From Phymorhynchus buccinoides (Eukaryota; Mollusca; Gastropoda; Neogastropoda; Raphitomidae), in the NCBI GenBank assembly GCA_017654935.2, contig CM065693.1, forward strand, positions 13,331,326 to 13,395,325: a stretch of DNA of 64,000 nucleotides, given 5' to 3'. Every line of letters starts with the position of its first letter. Position 1 is the first letter of the stretch. The notes beneath the pieces are model-generated. The model saw only the letters and a program-made list of their open reading frames with translations, had not been told where the DNA came from and ran no database searches. Below are positions 1 to 11,625 of the stretch, in pieces. The position numbers and the translations under genes are program-made.

Positions 1-150
1 CAAAATGAGGTCGAATTAAAATCTGTTTAACGTCCTCCGGTCTGGAACAGACACATATGGGACATTAGTAGATATAAAGATGGTGGGAACGATCCTGGAG
101 GCAATGCCCGGAGGCAGTGCAACACCAGTAAAGTCATGAATTTTAACAAT
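1..150 (-). repeat. dispersed repeat D1, fragment
   Basis: Related sequence recurs at about 5950-6340, 8280-8510, 55445-55560 and 58255-58510. Shared blocks read as variants of CATATGGGACATT and GGAGGCAATGCCCGGAGGCA. No coding capacity is visible. It may be part of a SINE or MITE family; the class is unknown. Confidence 0.6.
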
Positions 151-164
151 ACAGGTAAACATGA

Positions 165-274
165 TGAGGGAGGTAATTTTAATACTTACAGAGAAGGGCA
201 ATGTCTCAGAGAAGCAGGTCTTATGTGGGAGGGAGTCTTATTGTGGGAAGTCTTATAAGGGAGGTTCCAGTGTA
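165..274 (+). mobile_element. partial TA-flanked MITE (mariner/pogo-like)
   Basis: This is the 3' half of a short element whose fuller copies lie at 50259-50849, 54153-54434 and 62511-62690. It ends in GGAGGTTCCAGTGTA, close to the inverted terminus of the complete copies. The left end is missing, and D1 sequence abuts it. Confidence 0.6.
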
Positions 275-689
275 CTACACTTAGCTATACGAAAGCATCA
301 TTTGATTAACGGTAAATATTGTTCAAAAAATTGTTTCAACTACTAGGCCCTAGTGGCAACGACTATAGGTCTATTACTACTGCTGCTGTTGGTGCTACTG
401 CTACTATATTTAATGGTCAACCTATGGCGATATTTTTCACGCCAGAGGGCAGTCAATGCACTAGGGGCTTATCACGCGATTTTCTTACTTGGGCGTAGTG
501 AGAGAGAGAGTGATGGTAGGACCACTCACTGTCTCTCTCTCTTTCTTTATCCCCAACTAATAATATAGAGAGGATTAGCCCCACACGAGCGTCATGCCCT
601 CTGGTGTGAGAAAAATCGCACTAAGTCTCTCATTGTATACTGTCCTAGGGTCTACTGCTTCACAATCAACACACTTTAATTAAAGATAT

Positions 690-718
690 CTTCTTCTTCT
701 TCTTCTTCTTCTTCTTCT

Positions 719-749
<31 letters not shown>
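690..749. repeat. compound (TTC)n(GTC)n microsatellite
   Basis: About ten TTC/CTT units run directly into about nine GTC units. The tract sits at the 5' side of the dispersed element E copy that follows; other E copies are also preceded by TTC-type tracts. Confidence 0.9.
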
Positions 750-750
<1 letters not shown>

Positions 751-1057
751 CGCTCAGACAGTTTCCTGTCAATTATAAGCGCAGATGCGTCATGCTGCCG
801 TTATGCGCCTAACTAAGAAGAAATAGTTAGGCCCAGCAAGTCCGGCTTCGGCTAGAGGAAATCTTTTTGAAAGTGTTTCATGAAAAAAAAAACCCCAGCA
901 GAATGGACCGGTAAAGGCAGAAAGATAGTGGATGACAGTAAGTAAAGGGAAAAGGCAGAGTCAAAGAGAGTGACATATTAGAGGAAGTTACTAGCACAGA
1001 ACTTCCAGAAGGTGGGGAACTATTTATGCAAAAGACCCCACAGTATATTCCCACGGG
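750..1057 (+). repeat. dispersed element E (SINE-like)
   Basis: This roughly 310-bp unit starts with GATCGCTCAGACAGTTTCCT and ends with a block containing ACTTCCAGAAGGTGGGG. Further copies lie at 5880-6590 (reverse, interrupted), 10620-10815, 11300-11625, 46370-46505, 48870-49165 and 55140-55440. No ORF or inverted termini are seen. The constant length and simple-repeat head fit a SINE, but no clear A/B box was found. Confidence 0.65.
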
Positions 1058-1140
1058 GTGTGTGGGAAGTTTCATAAGGGAGGTTCCACTGTACTACAAT
1101 TAGCTATACGAAAGCATCATTTGATTAACGGTAAATATTG

Positions 1141-1386
1141 TTAACCCTTTCACCGCCAATGTCGCATTTTAGCACCACAATGGTTTAACACCCATGTTAC
1201 TAAAAGGCATCAAATCAGGGCCTGTTATCCACATACCCTATTTCCTTCATTTTGGGAGGTAAGGATAGGCCTAATGTTATACATGTCACAGAGGAATTAG
1301 CAATATTGCAGATATTATTTTTTTCTCTACCCAGTTAAGTTTAATGTTTTTTTGGCTGAAAAAATGGCTGGCGGCGAAAGGGTTAA
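1141..1386 (+). mobile_element. TTAA-flanked MITE (piggyBac-like), full copy
   Basis: A 246-bp non-coding element with termini TTAACCCTTTCACCGCCA and TGGCGGCGAAAGGGTTAA-like. TTAA duplicated at both ends and a terminal CCC match what is known for piggyBac-family targets. The duplicate at 240-415 shows a continuous sequence at this position, which supports insertion. The family recurs at least nine times in the window. Confidence 0.8.
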
Positions 1387-1545
1387 AACAAAATGTTCAA
1401 CTACTAGGCCCCAAAGACTCTCAGTGTCTTTGTAGGCCCTAGTGGCAACGACTATAGGTCTATTTCTGCTGCTGCTATTGATACTACTGCTGCTATATTT
1501 CTACTGTCCAAGGGCCTACTGCTTCACAATCAACACACTTTAAAA

Positions 1546-1911
1546 TTATAATATTTATGATTTCCGACTAACCTGCGTTCACACCCGTCTTGTGGTCACC
1601 AGCAGAAGATCTTACACCTCCTCGGAGCCAAAGCCACATTCATTTATATACAGCACAAAAGAAAGCAGAAAACTAAACATTTTGCCATTCCATCTGCGCT
1701 CTACAAACAACACTGCCCTACTTACCCGCAAACCCAGATGTCCACATAGATTATGTATGTTAATGCGGCCAGTAATTACGTCTTATGTCTTTCTAACAGC
1801 TGCTCGGTCGGTCCTGACGTTTTGCCCTGTCCCCTAAGACATACCTCACACAAGTCTGACCTCCCTCACCCTAATGGCAATCATATTTTCAGTTAGGCTC
1901 ACGATGGTCAC

Positions 1912-1944
<33 letters not shown>

Positions 1945-2400
1945 TGAAGTTGATGTATGCAGCACACAGTATATTATTGTCACGGTGTGCGAGTCGTCCC
2001 TCCAGCAGGTTTTTAGCCAGTTACAAAACAGGTTTTGATCTAGCATAGGTGTTTGCGGCGTGTGTTTCCAGAACGTAGTTGACATTAGAGACTGGTCACC
2101 GTTTTGTTCGTAAGCGTTACTCCTTCTCTTATTCCCCCACCTTCACTCCTTCCCCTTTTCTGCCCCCCCCCTCCCCATACACCCATCCACTCCCCCGTTC
2201 TTCTTTTTTTGGGTTACCATGTCCAAGTTTCGAGGCACGTGACAAGATCTTGAAGGATGTAGGCTAATCGCCTAATTACGGTTAAGCCGTAGCAAATGTA
2301 ACTTCTTCCATCACCACCCTTAACGCCGACCCGCCGACCCACCGTCCCACTCCCACAACTGGGCTGTCAAATGTTTTGAGCCAATATCAGTGAAATTTCA
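1546..2400. other. non-coding stretch with poly-C run
   Basis: No gene is recognised here. A homopolymer C run lies at about 1913-1944, followed by pyrimidine-rich sequence at 2120-2210. Short open frames have no recognisable domain. Confidence 0.5.
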
Positions 2401-2425
2401 AGCACAAAAGAAAACCCACTGGCTG

Positions 2426-2535
<110 letters not shown>

Positions 2536-2827
2536 GATGTATAGAAGGCAGAAAGGAATATTGTAGAAGAACAAAAAAATATATTGTCCTTCTTTATAAC
2601 TGACCATTGTATTTTTTTTCTCAAATATGTAATTAATACGGTATCGTCTTTGTTATTGCAAACATGTAATGTTTACGTAACATTTTGCTCATACGTGCTT
2701 CGTTTTGGTTTCATTACTATATTTTTGTTGCAAAATTTTTATGCGATGGATTGCGTCAAGCCTTTCCCAGACCGGCCTTTAAATTGTATTGTGGCCAATG
2801 GCCGACGTACAATAAAAAAACAGACAA

Positions 2828-2834
2828 ACTCTCT

Positions 2835-2886
<52 letters not shown>

Positions 2887-2897
2887 TCGCTCTCTCA

Positions 2898-2937
<40 letters not shown>

Positions 2938-2941
2938 CTAT
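2828..2941. repeat. (CT)n microsatellite, interrupted
   Basis: A CT tract broken by CC, AC, GC and AT interruptions. Non-coding. Confidence 0.95.
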
Positions 2942-3766
2942 CTCTGGAGATGGAATCAGAAAGATTTTTTTAAATTCCATTAACCAGATATTTACCATTC
3001 AGAATCTGAAATCTGTATAGTCTTGAAATAAATAAAACAAGAATATATACAAGATTAAACAAGGTCACGACGGCAAAATGGTTTGCGCCGATCTCTTCAA
3101 GATAAGTCTGCAGGTAATACTGTTCTCTCCCTTTCTAAGGGTCCTGGGTCGAGTTTCTCTAGATAACGGTCGCCGCGCGAATAACGCTTACGCCAAACGG
3201 GGCCTAAGAAACACTTTAGAAAACGTTTGCGGAAGAATATTACAAGCTCTTGTCTGATTGGTCAATTTTGTTTTATTATTTTAATATTACAAGCTCTTTA
3301 TTGGTCAATTTTGTTTTATTATTTTAAACAAACTTTAAGGGACCAATCAACAACAAGAAACGTATTCACCCCCTACTAGTTCCGGATAGTTCGCCGCTTG
3401 CTCGGTGTTTGGCAAGAACAAAACGCCACGCGAACTATCGGCAAACGAAGGGTGTTTCTTAGACCGTTTTCGCCGATTTGAGCGAGCGCAACGTAACGTT
3501 AGCCCTTGTGTAACGGACCCTGTAGACAAGGCCCTGTCCAGTGAGGCATTGAGCAAAAAGAAGTGACCAGTGACCAGTGACCGCTGCAGGGGGTCCCCTT
3601 CCCTTGTTGACATAGCCACACCCCACCGCACATGGCTGGTCATCAGAGTGGTGCACTACTGTACGTTTAACCTCAAGAAACGTATTGTAGTAGTAAGCCT
3701 AATACACTAAAGGCAGGAACTTGAGGTAGTAGGAAACGCTTCATTTAAAAGATGCGTATCTTATAT
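2942..3766. other. intergenic, low-level dispersed repeat
   Basis: No gene is seen. The segment at 3190-3365 (containing ATATTACAAGCTCTTGTCTG) resembles 24300-24455 in the RPL17 intron, so it is probably a dispersed repeat. An internal near-duplicate of about 40 bp lies at 3250-3335. Confidence 0.4.
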
Positions 3767-5268
3767 CAATGAGGCTTTATAGCGACAATTCTCTGCCCCT
3801 GTCTCGTGACCTGAGATGCGAACGCCACCTACTTAGGATTATTGCCCTTGCCTGTCAGGAACTAGTAGTATAATTATAGCCACAGAAAATTATCTGCTCC
3901 TGACTCGTCACCACCAGGGGGCATCGGCAGTTCGGACCTAAAATTATCGCCCGTTCGTGTCGCCGTATTTCTTATGTGGCAGTGACTACATTCAAATAGT
4001 TGATAGTTATAAATATCTTGGCGTAATATTCCACAGAAATGGAAATTTTCATGAAGCTGAAGAACATCTAGCCAAACAAGGAAATAAAGCATCATATGCT
4101 CTCAAACGATGTTTACGTGGGGATGAAATAAATATTAATGTCACAATGCGTCTATTCGACACGTTAATAGTCCCTATTGTCAACTATGGAGCTGAGGTAT
4201 GGTTCCCATTTAATTATATATCAAAGAACAAAACTGCCCAATCAATTTAATTATTTTCTCTCCCTGAAATGTTCATCAGAAAACGCACATATTCGGTTCT
4301 GTAGAGGGCTGTTAGGGGTACACAAAAGGACAATGAAAATACCCGTTCTAGCAGAACTAGGAAGATTTCCAATCTCACTTAACACAATAGGACAAGTAAT
4401 ATCATTTTGGGTACATATAATCGAGTCAAAAGAAGACAGCTACATTAAGCAAGCATATAATGATATGATATCAGCTGAAGTTCGAAATAAAGCACCTTGG
4501 ATAACATATGTTAAATCTTTGCTTCAATCACTGGGCTTCTCACATAATTAATTATATGGAAAAATCAGGGCACTTTTAATATTAAAAGAATTAGATATTC
4601 ATTAATTAATAAATTGAAAGAATGTTATGTACAGTTTTGGAAAACCATTAAAGGCAGTGGTGCCTCAAGGCTTCAATTCTATAACATAGTCACACGGTCT
4701 TACAATATCCAGCCATATCTAACAACATGCAAGAACGTAAAACATAAAACAGCTCTATGTCGCTTAAGATTAAGTCAACACGACCTTCACATTGAAAGGG
4801 GTCGCCATCGCAATATCCCAAGAGAAGACAGACTTTGTCAATCTTGTAGCGTGGTGGAGGATGAACTTCATTTTCTAGATGCATGTACACTGTATACCGA
4901 TTTGCGGCTTGCTCTTATTAATGGTATTAACAGACAGATGCATTCTTCATTGTTAACAGATTTTCAGTCTCCAAGTCTCATAGTGAAATCAAATTCCTTT
5001 CAACCTGAAATAGCAAGATACATTTATGAATGCTTTGCTGTCCGCAGTAAATAATTAGCAAGAATATATAAATGTTGTATTATTATTTTGATCTGCTGCA
5101 TTTACTTTGTCACGAACTTTACCTTGTGTTTTTTTGTTTATTTTCTTTCTTCCGTGGTATGTACTTACTACTTCTGTGTCAATAATTCCTTTGATGGTTT
5201 TACGACAAATAAAAGAGTTTGAGTTTTGAGTTTGAGTTTTGTTGGCAAGTAGTATAAAGCCTCATTGT
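3767..5268. mobile_element. MITE X, interrupted by a LINE
   Basis: The outer ends are CAATGAGGCTTTATA at 3767 and its complement TATAAAGCCTCATTG ending near 5268. The MITE body (3767 to about 3958) matches the reverse complement of 8590-8795. After the LINE fragment the MITE resumes at about 5242 (GGCAAGTAGTATAAAGCC), in the order expected from the uninterrupted copy. Confidence 0.7.
3960..5240 (+). pseudogene. 5'-truncated non-LTR retrotransposon (LINE) RT fragment
   Basis: Three successive open stretches (about 3957-4250, 4190-4551 and 4614-5054) together encode the end of a LINE reverse transcriptase. A YKYLGVIF block typical of the RT thumb region comes first, then a VNYGAEVW block, then a C-terminal segment with a Cys-x2-Cys-x8-His-x4-Cys pattern (near 4834-4893). 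The pieces lie in different frames with in-frame stops between them, so the copy is dead. The 3' end carries AATAAAAGAG followed by short TTTGAGTTTTGAG-type repeats, as in LINE clades with microsatellite tails. The 5' part (endonuclease and catalytic RT palm) is missing. Confidence 0.85.
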
Positions 5269-5880
5269 CCCTTTACTCAAATGGCTCTTACTTTACACTT
5301 GTTAGTATACATATGTTAGTGTTATAACTTTGTTATTTAACTCGAACAACGATAATTTCCAGCAGTGTATAGGCATCTAAAGTAAATCCCCAATGATCCA
5401 CATGGCCGAAAGGCCGAAGAGGGCGTAAAACCCTATTATCACTCAAATGGCTCCTATGATTGGCTAACACGTAGCCGGTTACAGCTGGCGGGCCAAAAGT
5501 ACATGAGAGCTGCACAATAAAGAATTTTCTACAGTACTGGAATATCATGGTACAGCTGTTTTTATTATTTTTCCGGAAGACTGGCTCTCAAACTATAGGG
5601 GGCATGTGCTGCAGCAAAAGGGATGGGTTGGCCAGCTGCGGTGTCCTCAAGTCCCTTTGGCCGAGAGAGTGGGGATGTATCCTGGGCAAGGCTTCTACAC
5701 AATGAACACATTTTAGCCCAGCCCTCCGTAATAGCAGCTTCCCTCCTCTGCTATTTAGCAGTCATAGTCGGAAGCCACAGATAGACGCACCATACAGAGA
5801 TTTTCTGTCAGAGCCGCCTACAGCACCTGACGCTCTTCATAGCAGGTAGGCCCTATGTGTCTTAGAACAGGTATCATCTC
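5269..5880. other. intergenic, nothing recognised
   Basis: Unique-looking sequence without a convincing ORF, RNA gene or inverted repeat. Confidence 0.4.
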
Positions 5881-6590
5881 CCGTGGGGATACCGGGGGGT
5901 CTTTTGTATAAATACTTCCCCCACCTTCTGGAAGTTTTCATGTGAAGGTTTAACCGAGGCGTGGTTACCGCTACACCTATCTGTATTGTACTTTACTGGT
6001 TTCGTACTGCCTCCGGGCATTGCCTCCAGTATTGTTCCCACCATATAATTTACAAATGTCCCATATGTGTCTGGTCAGACCGAGAGGACGTAAAGCACCA
6101 TTTTCGCCGTCGCCTGGAAGTTTTCAGCAACTTTAATTGTGGCGGTTCCATAGCCGATGAGGTTTAACCGAGGCATGGTTACCGCTACACCTATCTGTAT
6201 TGCTAAAAAAAAATCGGGACCTTACTGGTGTTGCACTGCCTCTGGGCATTGCCTCCAGTATTCTCCCACCATCTTTGTATTTACAAATGTCCCATATGTG
6301 TTATGACCGAGAGGACGTAAAGCACCATTTTTTCTGGAAGTTCTGTGCTTGTAACTTCCTCTAATCTGTCAAACTCTGCCTTTCCCCCTTTGCTTACTGT
6401 CATCTACTAACTATCTTTCTGCCTTACCCGGTCCATTCTTTTTTTTTAAGGAAACATTTTCCCCAAACATTTCCTCCGCCGAAGTCGGACTTGCTGGGCC
6501 TAACTATTTCTTAGTTAGGCGCATAACGGCAGCATGACGCATCTGCGCTCATAATTGACAGGAAACTGTCTGAGCGATCGAAGAAGAAGA
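5880..6590 (-). mobile_element. element E (reverse) interrupted by a D1 pair
   Basis: Reverse-oriented E sequence runs from 5880 to about 5938 and resumes at about 6340-6590. Between them lie two D1 copies in tandem (about 5950-6160 and 6165-6335). TCTGGAAGTT occurs on both sides of the insert, consistent with a target duplication. Confidence 0.6.
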
Positions 6591-6599
6591 AGAAGAACA

Positions 6600-7020
6600 G
6601 GTATCGATGACCCTGATAGAAGACATGTATCTCTTAAATGTTTTCAGAGACCAAATAATTCGTGAAGGGGGGGCGGTCCGCGAGAAGTCCAGGGAGCTGC
6701 ATAGGTCCTAGGTTAAGGTGGTGTAGTGGTCTTGTGGGAGCCCGGCGAGTGAAGCCCACGGAAAACTGTGCAATTTAGTGAATATTAATATTAAAGCACA
6801 AATTTTGAGCAATTTTTCTTACATTTTACACTTGTATAAGGTACATGTTTGGGGCAAGGGGTGGGGGGGGGGGGGGGGGGTCCGGAAACCCTGGACCCCC
6901 CTCCCCCTCCCAGATCCGCCCCTGTTTTTCTATCTCTGATCTCTCTAGCACTCTCCCAGCTTCAATGTTTCTATGTAAGCAACGTAAATGGCTATAGAGT
7001 GTTTCGCCCACAGACTGTTT
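6600..7020. other. intergenic with poly-G run
   Basis: No gene is seen. A G homopolymer lies at about 6864-6880. Confidence 0.4.
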
Positions 7021-7029
7021 AATATAAGC

Positions 7030-7245
7030 ATAATGTTAGGTATTAGGTAGTCACAGAGGCGTCTCTGTGAAATTCGGGTTGCTCCCACCTGTGGAGAGCG
7101 CGTCACCCAACATTGAGGTTTTTTGGGCATGCGATTTTTTTGTGTGACTGATGAGGAAGGAAAGGGAGGGGTGGGGGGGTAAATGTTGACCACAATGACA
7201 ACTGTTTCGTTGCCAGTGGGTTTAACGTGCGCTAAGTGCATGGAC
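7030..7245 (-). mobile_element. SINE family B, partial
   Basis: Reverse-oriented tail of the SINE present in full at 21360-21745. It keeps the conserved block ACAGAGGCGTCTCTGTGAAA and the following GTTGCTCCCACCTG, and ends before the tRNA-like head. Confidence 0.7.
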
Positions 7246-7401
7246 ATTTTAGTGCTATTCTACTTTCTGTGGCTTCCCCTTCTGGGCGGACTACTCGGAC
7301 TGTGTGGTGGTCAGTCGTATCTGCATTGTCGGACCTCCGGATAGTAAAGGAGGTAACAGCTGTTCTGGAGAGTTGGGCTGGAATTTGTTTGTAATTTGGC
7401 A

Positions 7402-7825
7402 TTGGTATATTCTAGTCACAAAGACTCATCTTTGTGAAATTCGGGCTGCTCTCCCCCGGAGAGCGCGTCGCCGCAAGTGCAGCGCTTAACTTTTTTTTTT
7501 TTTGGGGGGGGCACAGGGTGAGGAGGGGGGGGGGGGGGGGGGGAGCACGCTTGGAAAACCTAGCTATCAATTTGGCCATACCAGGCAGCGGGATTTCTCC
7601 CTGCTCTTACCGACTTTAAACTGCCGTGGGATTTTTCCGTGCGTAAAGCGCACGGGTCGCTTTAATTCCCCATCCGAAGGACTGGACGTTCAGTTCGATT
7701 TTCCTGTCAAACTAGAAAGAAAGGGCGAGGCCGGGATTCGAACCCGGGTCACTCACGCTGCAGTCACGCACTACATTTGGCAGGCGAACGTCTTAACCAC
7801 TCTGCCACCTTTCTCCCTAATGGAA
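7402..7825 (-). mobile_element. tRNA-derived SINE family A
   Basis: On the minus strand the head carries a tRNA-like promoter: an A-box-like GGCAGAGTGGTTAAGACGTT and a B box GGGTTCGAATCCCGGCC, near 7740-7815. The body ends in the CACAGAGATAAGTCTCTGTG-type block. Close copies lie at 51530-51890 and 62068-62508. The family is probably transcribed by RNA polymerase III and mobilised by a LINE. Confidence 0.85.
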
Positions 7826-7997
7826 GTGCCTTGCGGCCCAGCGACGTTCCTATGAGGTCCTTCAGTAAAGGGCAGTTGGCGTTGTGGAAGGCCACGTCAT
7901 CACTAAAGCTGTTTTGCAATGTCAAGTTAATAATGCAATGTAAATTTTTTTTGTCACACTCACTCCATTGTATGAGCATGGCCTAACAATTAAAATG

Positions 7998-8180
<183 letters not shown>

Positions 8181-8279
8181 GCGCGCTGCATACAGTATTC
8201 TGAAACCCTACAAATCAATGTGAAATTGCTTTGCATTTGTGTCTGGGAATTTCGAGGGCAAAATGGCTATTGCCGGATG

Positions 8280-8510
8280 GAAATCTGTTTAACGTCCTCC
8301 GGTCTGGAAAGACAATGGGACATTAGTAGATAAAAAAGACGGTGGGAACTATCCTGGAGGCAATGCCCGGAGGCAGTGCAACACCAGGAAAGTCCTGAAT
8401 TTCTAACAATACAGAGACACATATGGGACATTAGTAGATATTAAGACGGTGGGAACGATCCTAGAGGCAATGCAACACCAGGAATGTCCCGATTTTCTAA
8501 CAATATAGAT
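8280..8510 (-). repeat. dispersed repeat D1, two partial units
   Basis: Two successive copies of the GGGACATTAGTAGAT / GGTGGGAAC block, matching 1-150 in the same orientation. Confidence 0.6.
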
Positions 8511-8559
8511 GTGTATACAGTCTGGACATTGCAAAATGGCTATTCAAATTGATAGTCTC

Positions 8560-8795
8560 TTTTATAGGCTTTATACTACTCCTTGCCGACACGAAATAAA
8601 AGAGCGATAATTTTAGGCCCGAACTGCCGATGCCCCCTGGTGACGAGTCAGGAGCAGATACTTTTCTGTGGCTATATACTGCTAGTTCCTGACAGACAAG
8701 GGCGATAATCTTAAGTTGGGGGCGTTCGCATCTCAGGTCAAGAGACAAGGGCAGATAATTTTCGGTATAAAGCTTCAATGTCTCTTCATAGTGTG
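8560..8795 (-). mobile_element. MITE X, uninterrupted copy
   Basis: Reverse complement of the body of the element at 3767-5268, including the ACTGCCGATGCCCCCTGGTG block, but without the LINE. It acts as the empty-site reference for that insertion. Confidence 0.7.
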
Positions 8796-8803
8796 CCTTA
8801 AAG

Positions 8804-9038
8804 ACCCACTGACCCACCACGATTAAGTCCCTTGGTTTTTTTCTGGGTAGCTGTGACCCATATGCAAATGCCCCCAACTTGAAATTGAGGCTGCTCTTTA
8901 AAATGATGTTTCGTTTTCAATTTGGGGGCATTTGTATGGGAGTCAAATCAGGCTGGTCAAAATAAGATTTCTTACCAGCTATAAGAGGGAAAACACGTGA
9001 AATCCGTGATTTTGACACATGATCTGGTGGGTCTTTAT
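8804..9038. mobile_element. MITE Y
   Basis: A 235-bp non-coding element bounded by TAAAGACCCAC and its complement GTGGGTCTTTA. A second copy lies at 47264-47482 and a fragment at 34344-34434. Confidence 0.7.
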
Positions 9039-9309
9039 CACCTTATAATCGGTGAAAAGAAATTTAGAAATGAGGTGGCGAAAAGAACATGAAGAACTTG
9101 GTGGGTGGTGCCAGCCAGTATAACGTGTAATCAGAGAAGGGGGGTCTTTGGCACTGTAACCAAGGAGAGTGCAGTAACATAGGCTTGACTTGCTCTCACA
9201 ATCGAAAGAGTTAACTATAGGTTTACTGACGACGCAAAATGAAAGGGACTTGTTGTTAGAAGCTCGGCAGTATTGTCAACATTGATTCAAAAGTTTTGGT
9301 TGCACACCC

Positions 9310-9583
<274 letters not shown>

Positions 9584-9603
9584 TTTCTTTTCTTTTTTTA
9601 TTC

Positions 9604-9760
9604 CACATGATCTTTATTGACGATAAAAGAATAAGCTTGAAGCTTTATCAAGCTTATCTTTATTGACGATAAAAGAATAACCTTGAAGCTTTATCAAGCT
9701 TATTCTTTTATCGTCAATAAAGATCATCTTGACTTGACTTGACTTGACTTGACACACACA
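9604..9760. repeat. long hairpin with TTGACTTGAC tail
   Basis: A GATCTTTATTGACGATAAAA block is present directly, repeated, then inverted, so 9610-9725 can fold on itself. It ends with four TTGAC units. A related block at 60166-60215 has the same GTCAA repeats and TGATCTTTATTGA. This looks like LINE 3' ends joined head to head. Confidence 0.6.
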
Positions 9761-9779
9761 CACAAACATGCGCGCGCAC

Positions 9780-10239
9780 GAACCATTATTTCGGTCATAG
9801 TTTGACATCATCAACGGTTGGTCATTACATTTTGCCGTATAGCCAATGTCCACCGACTCCTAATTGTATTGTCGTTTCGTGCACACACAAAAACACATTT
9901 GACCAGAGCGCACATGAAAAGCGCAGACCTCTCTCTAGCTTTATAAGTTATTTAATTGCTGTTATGTTACCATTTACTAATGGAAATGAAACATTCAAAA
10001 CCCATCCAAAGTTTTGTTATCTTATTCGACAGAATGGACTATTTTGAGTCCTGTTTGTCTTGTGTAGCCTACTTTCTTGTGTGATCAGCTAAAGTCTGCT
10101 TCATTTCCTTTCAAAGTACTTTGTCCCTTCCATGCACGTGTGTTTGTGCGCGCGCGTTTGTGTGTGTGTGCATTTATTGTGTGTGTGCATGCCTGCGCGT
10201 CAGTTCGTGGGTGCGCGCGCGCGTTTTTGTGCGTGTACA

Positions 10240-10291
<52 letters not shown>

Positions 10292-10620
10292 GCGTGTGTG
10301 TGTGTGTGTGTGCGTGCGCGTGCGCGTGTGTGTACATGTGTGTGTGTGCTTGTGCTTAACATATTTTTGACGTTCACTTGTTTCTATTGATGGTTTATTA
10401 ATTTATTAATAACTTATTTATTATTGTAAGCGCTTAGGGCTTATTTAAGACTAAGCGCTAAAAATGCCCATTATTATTATTATATTCTTCTTCTTCTGCG
10501 CTCCCAGGCCATAAGGCCATAATGGGTAAGGTACGTATGAGTCCGGTTTTCAGTTTTCACTGGTCTCCCCGCTCTGTACAGCCGACACATTCCGATTTCA
10601 ACTCGGAGGAGCTCAAAGAT
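9780..10620. other. intergenic with (GT)n tract
   Basis: A GT/GC-rich tract lies at 10138-10350. A short repeat with AAGCGCTTAGGGCTTATTTA near 10427-10490 matches the reverse strand at 61780-61860 and ends in TAT/ATT units. No gene is recognised. Confidence 0.6.
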
Positions 10621-10815
10621 TGGAAGATGGGTTTTTTTGGGGAAAAGGCAGGAGAATGGGCCATAAGTCAGAAAGATAGTAGATGATAGAAAGCAAAGGG
10701 AAAAGGCAGAGTCAGAGTGAAAGAAAAGAGGAAGTTACAAGCACAGAACTTCCAGAAGGTGGTGGACTATTTTTACGAAAGACCCCCCCGGTATCCCCAC
10801 GGGGAGATTATTATA
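10620..10815 (+). repeat. element E, partial
   Basis: The 3' half of the E repeat, including AGGAAGTTACAAGCACAGAA. Confidence 0.6.
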
Positions 10816-11294
10816 TAAGTTCCAGAATTAAGGAATTGTCTCGCTTCGATGATGTTTGCATTGTGTCAGTGTTTTCTGTTAATTCGCCTACATCACTTTA
10901 CAATAGGTTGTAGTGCAGTAGTAGCCGTCTCCAGGCCAACTGTTGTAGGCAGTGAAAAGAGAAAACAAGCTGGTAAGCCAAATAAACGCCCTCCCCGATG
11001 TTCGTTAGTCTAGCAATATGCATTTTGTCATTAAAAACACACACACAAAAACTCTTCAATCATCAGTTTGATTCAATATTATATACTGTCAAGGTTCGGT
11101 CATTATATATGATTGGTTCCCTGTGGTATGATGATTGCAACAGTTGTTTTTTATTCAGTTCAGCTAGTTTAGGCTTTGGCGATTGGAACATATTTTTTCT
11201 TCACACGCACACACACACACACACAGAGGCAAACGCAAAGGCCCTCCTTCAACTCCAAACATACACCCGTTCTTATAGAACTGAAAGTACTTCT

Positions 11295-11625
11295 TCTTCG
11301 ATCGCTCAGAGGTTCCTGTCAATAATGAGCGCATGCAGATGCGTCATGCTGCCGTTATGCGCCTGAGGAAATCTTTAGGCCCAGCAAGTCCGACTTCGGC
11401 TGAGGAAATCTTTTTGAAAGTGTTTCTTTCAAAAAAAGTCAGGAAAATGGACCAGGTAAGGCAGAAAGATAGTAGACGACAGTATTAAGCAAAGGGAAAA
11501 GGCAGAGTCAAAGAGTGACAGATTAGAGGAAGTTACAAGCACAGAACTTCCAGAAGGTGGGGGAACTCTTTATACAAAACAAAAGACCCCCCCCCCCCCC
11601 ACCCCACCCCCGGTATCCCCACGGG
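11295..11625 (+). repeat. element E, near full length
   Basis: Begins GATCGCTCAGAGG and ends with a C-run followed by GGTATCCCCACGGG. Preceded by TTCTTCTTC. Confidence 0.65.

Larger units (their letters stand above)
240..1545. repeat. direct segmental duplication
   Basis: The sequence at about 240-415 (AGCTATACGAAAGCATCATT onward, then an ACTACTAGGCCC block) recurs at about 1060-1505. A second shared block (CTACTGCTTCACAATCAACA) lies at about 650-680 and 1510-1545. The second copy is interrupted by the MITE at 1141-1386; the first copy lacks it. Confidence 0.75.
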
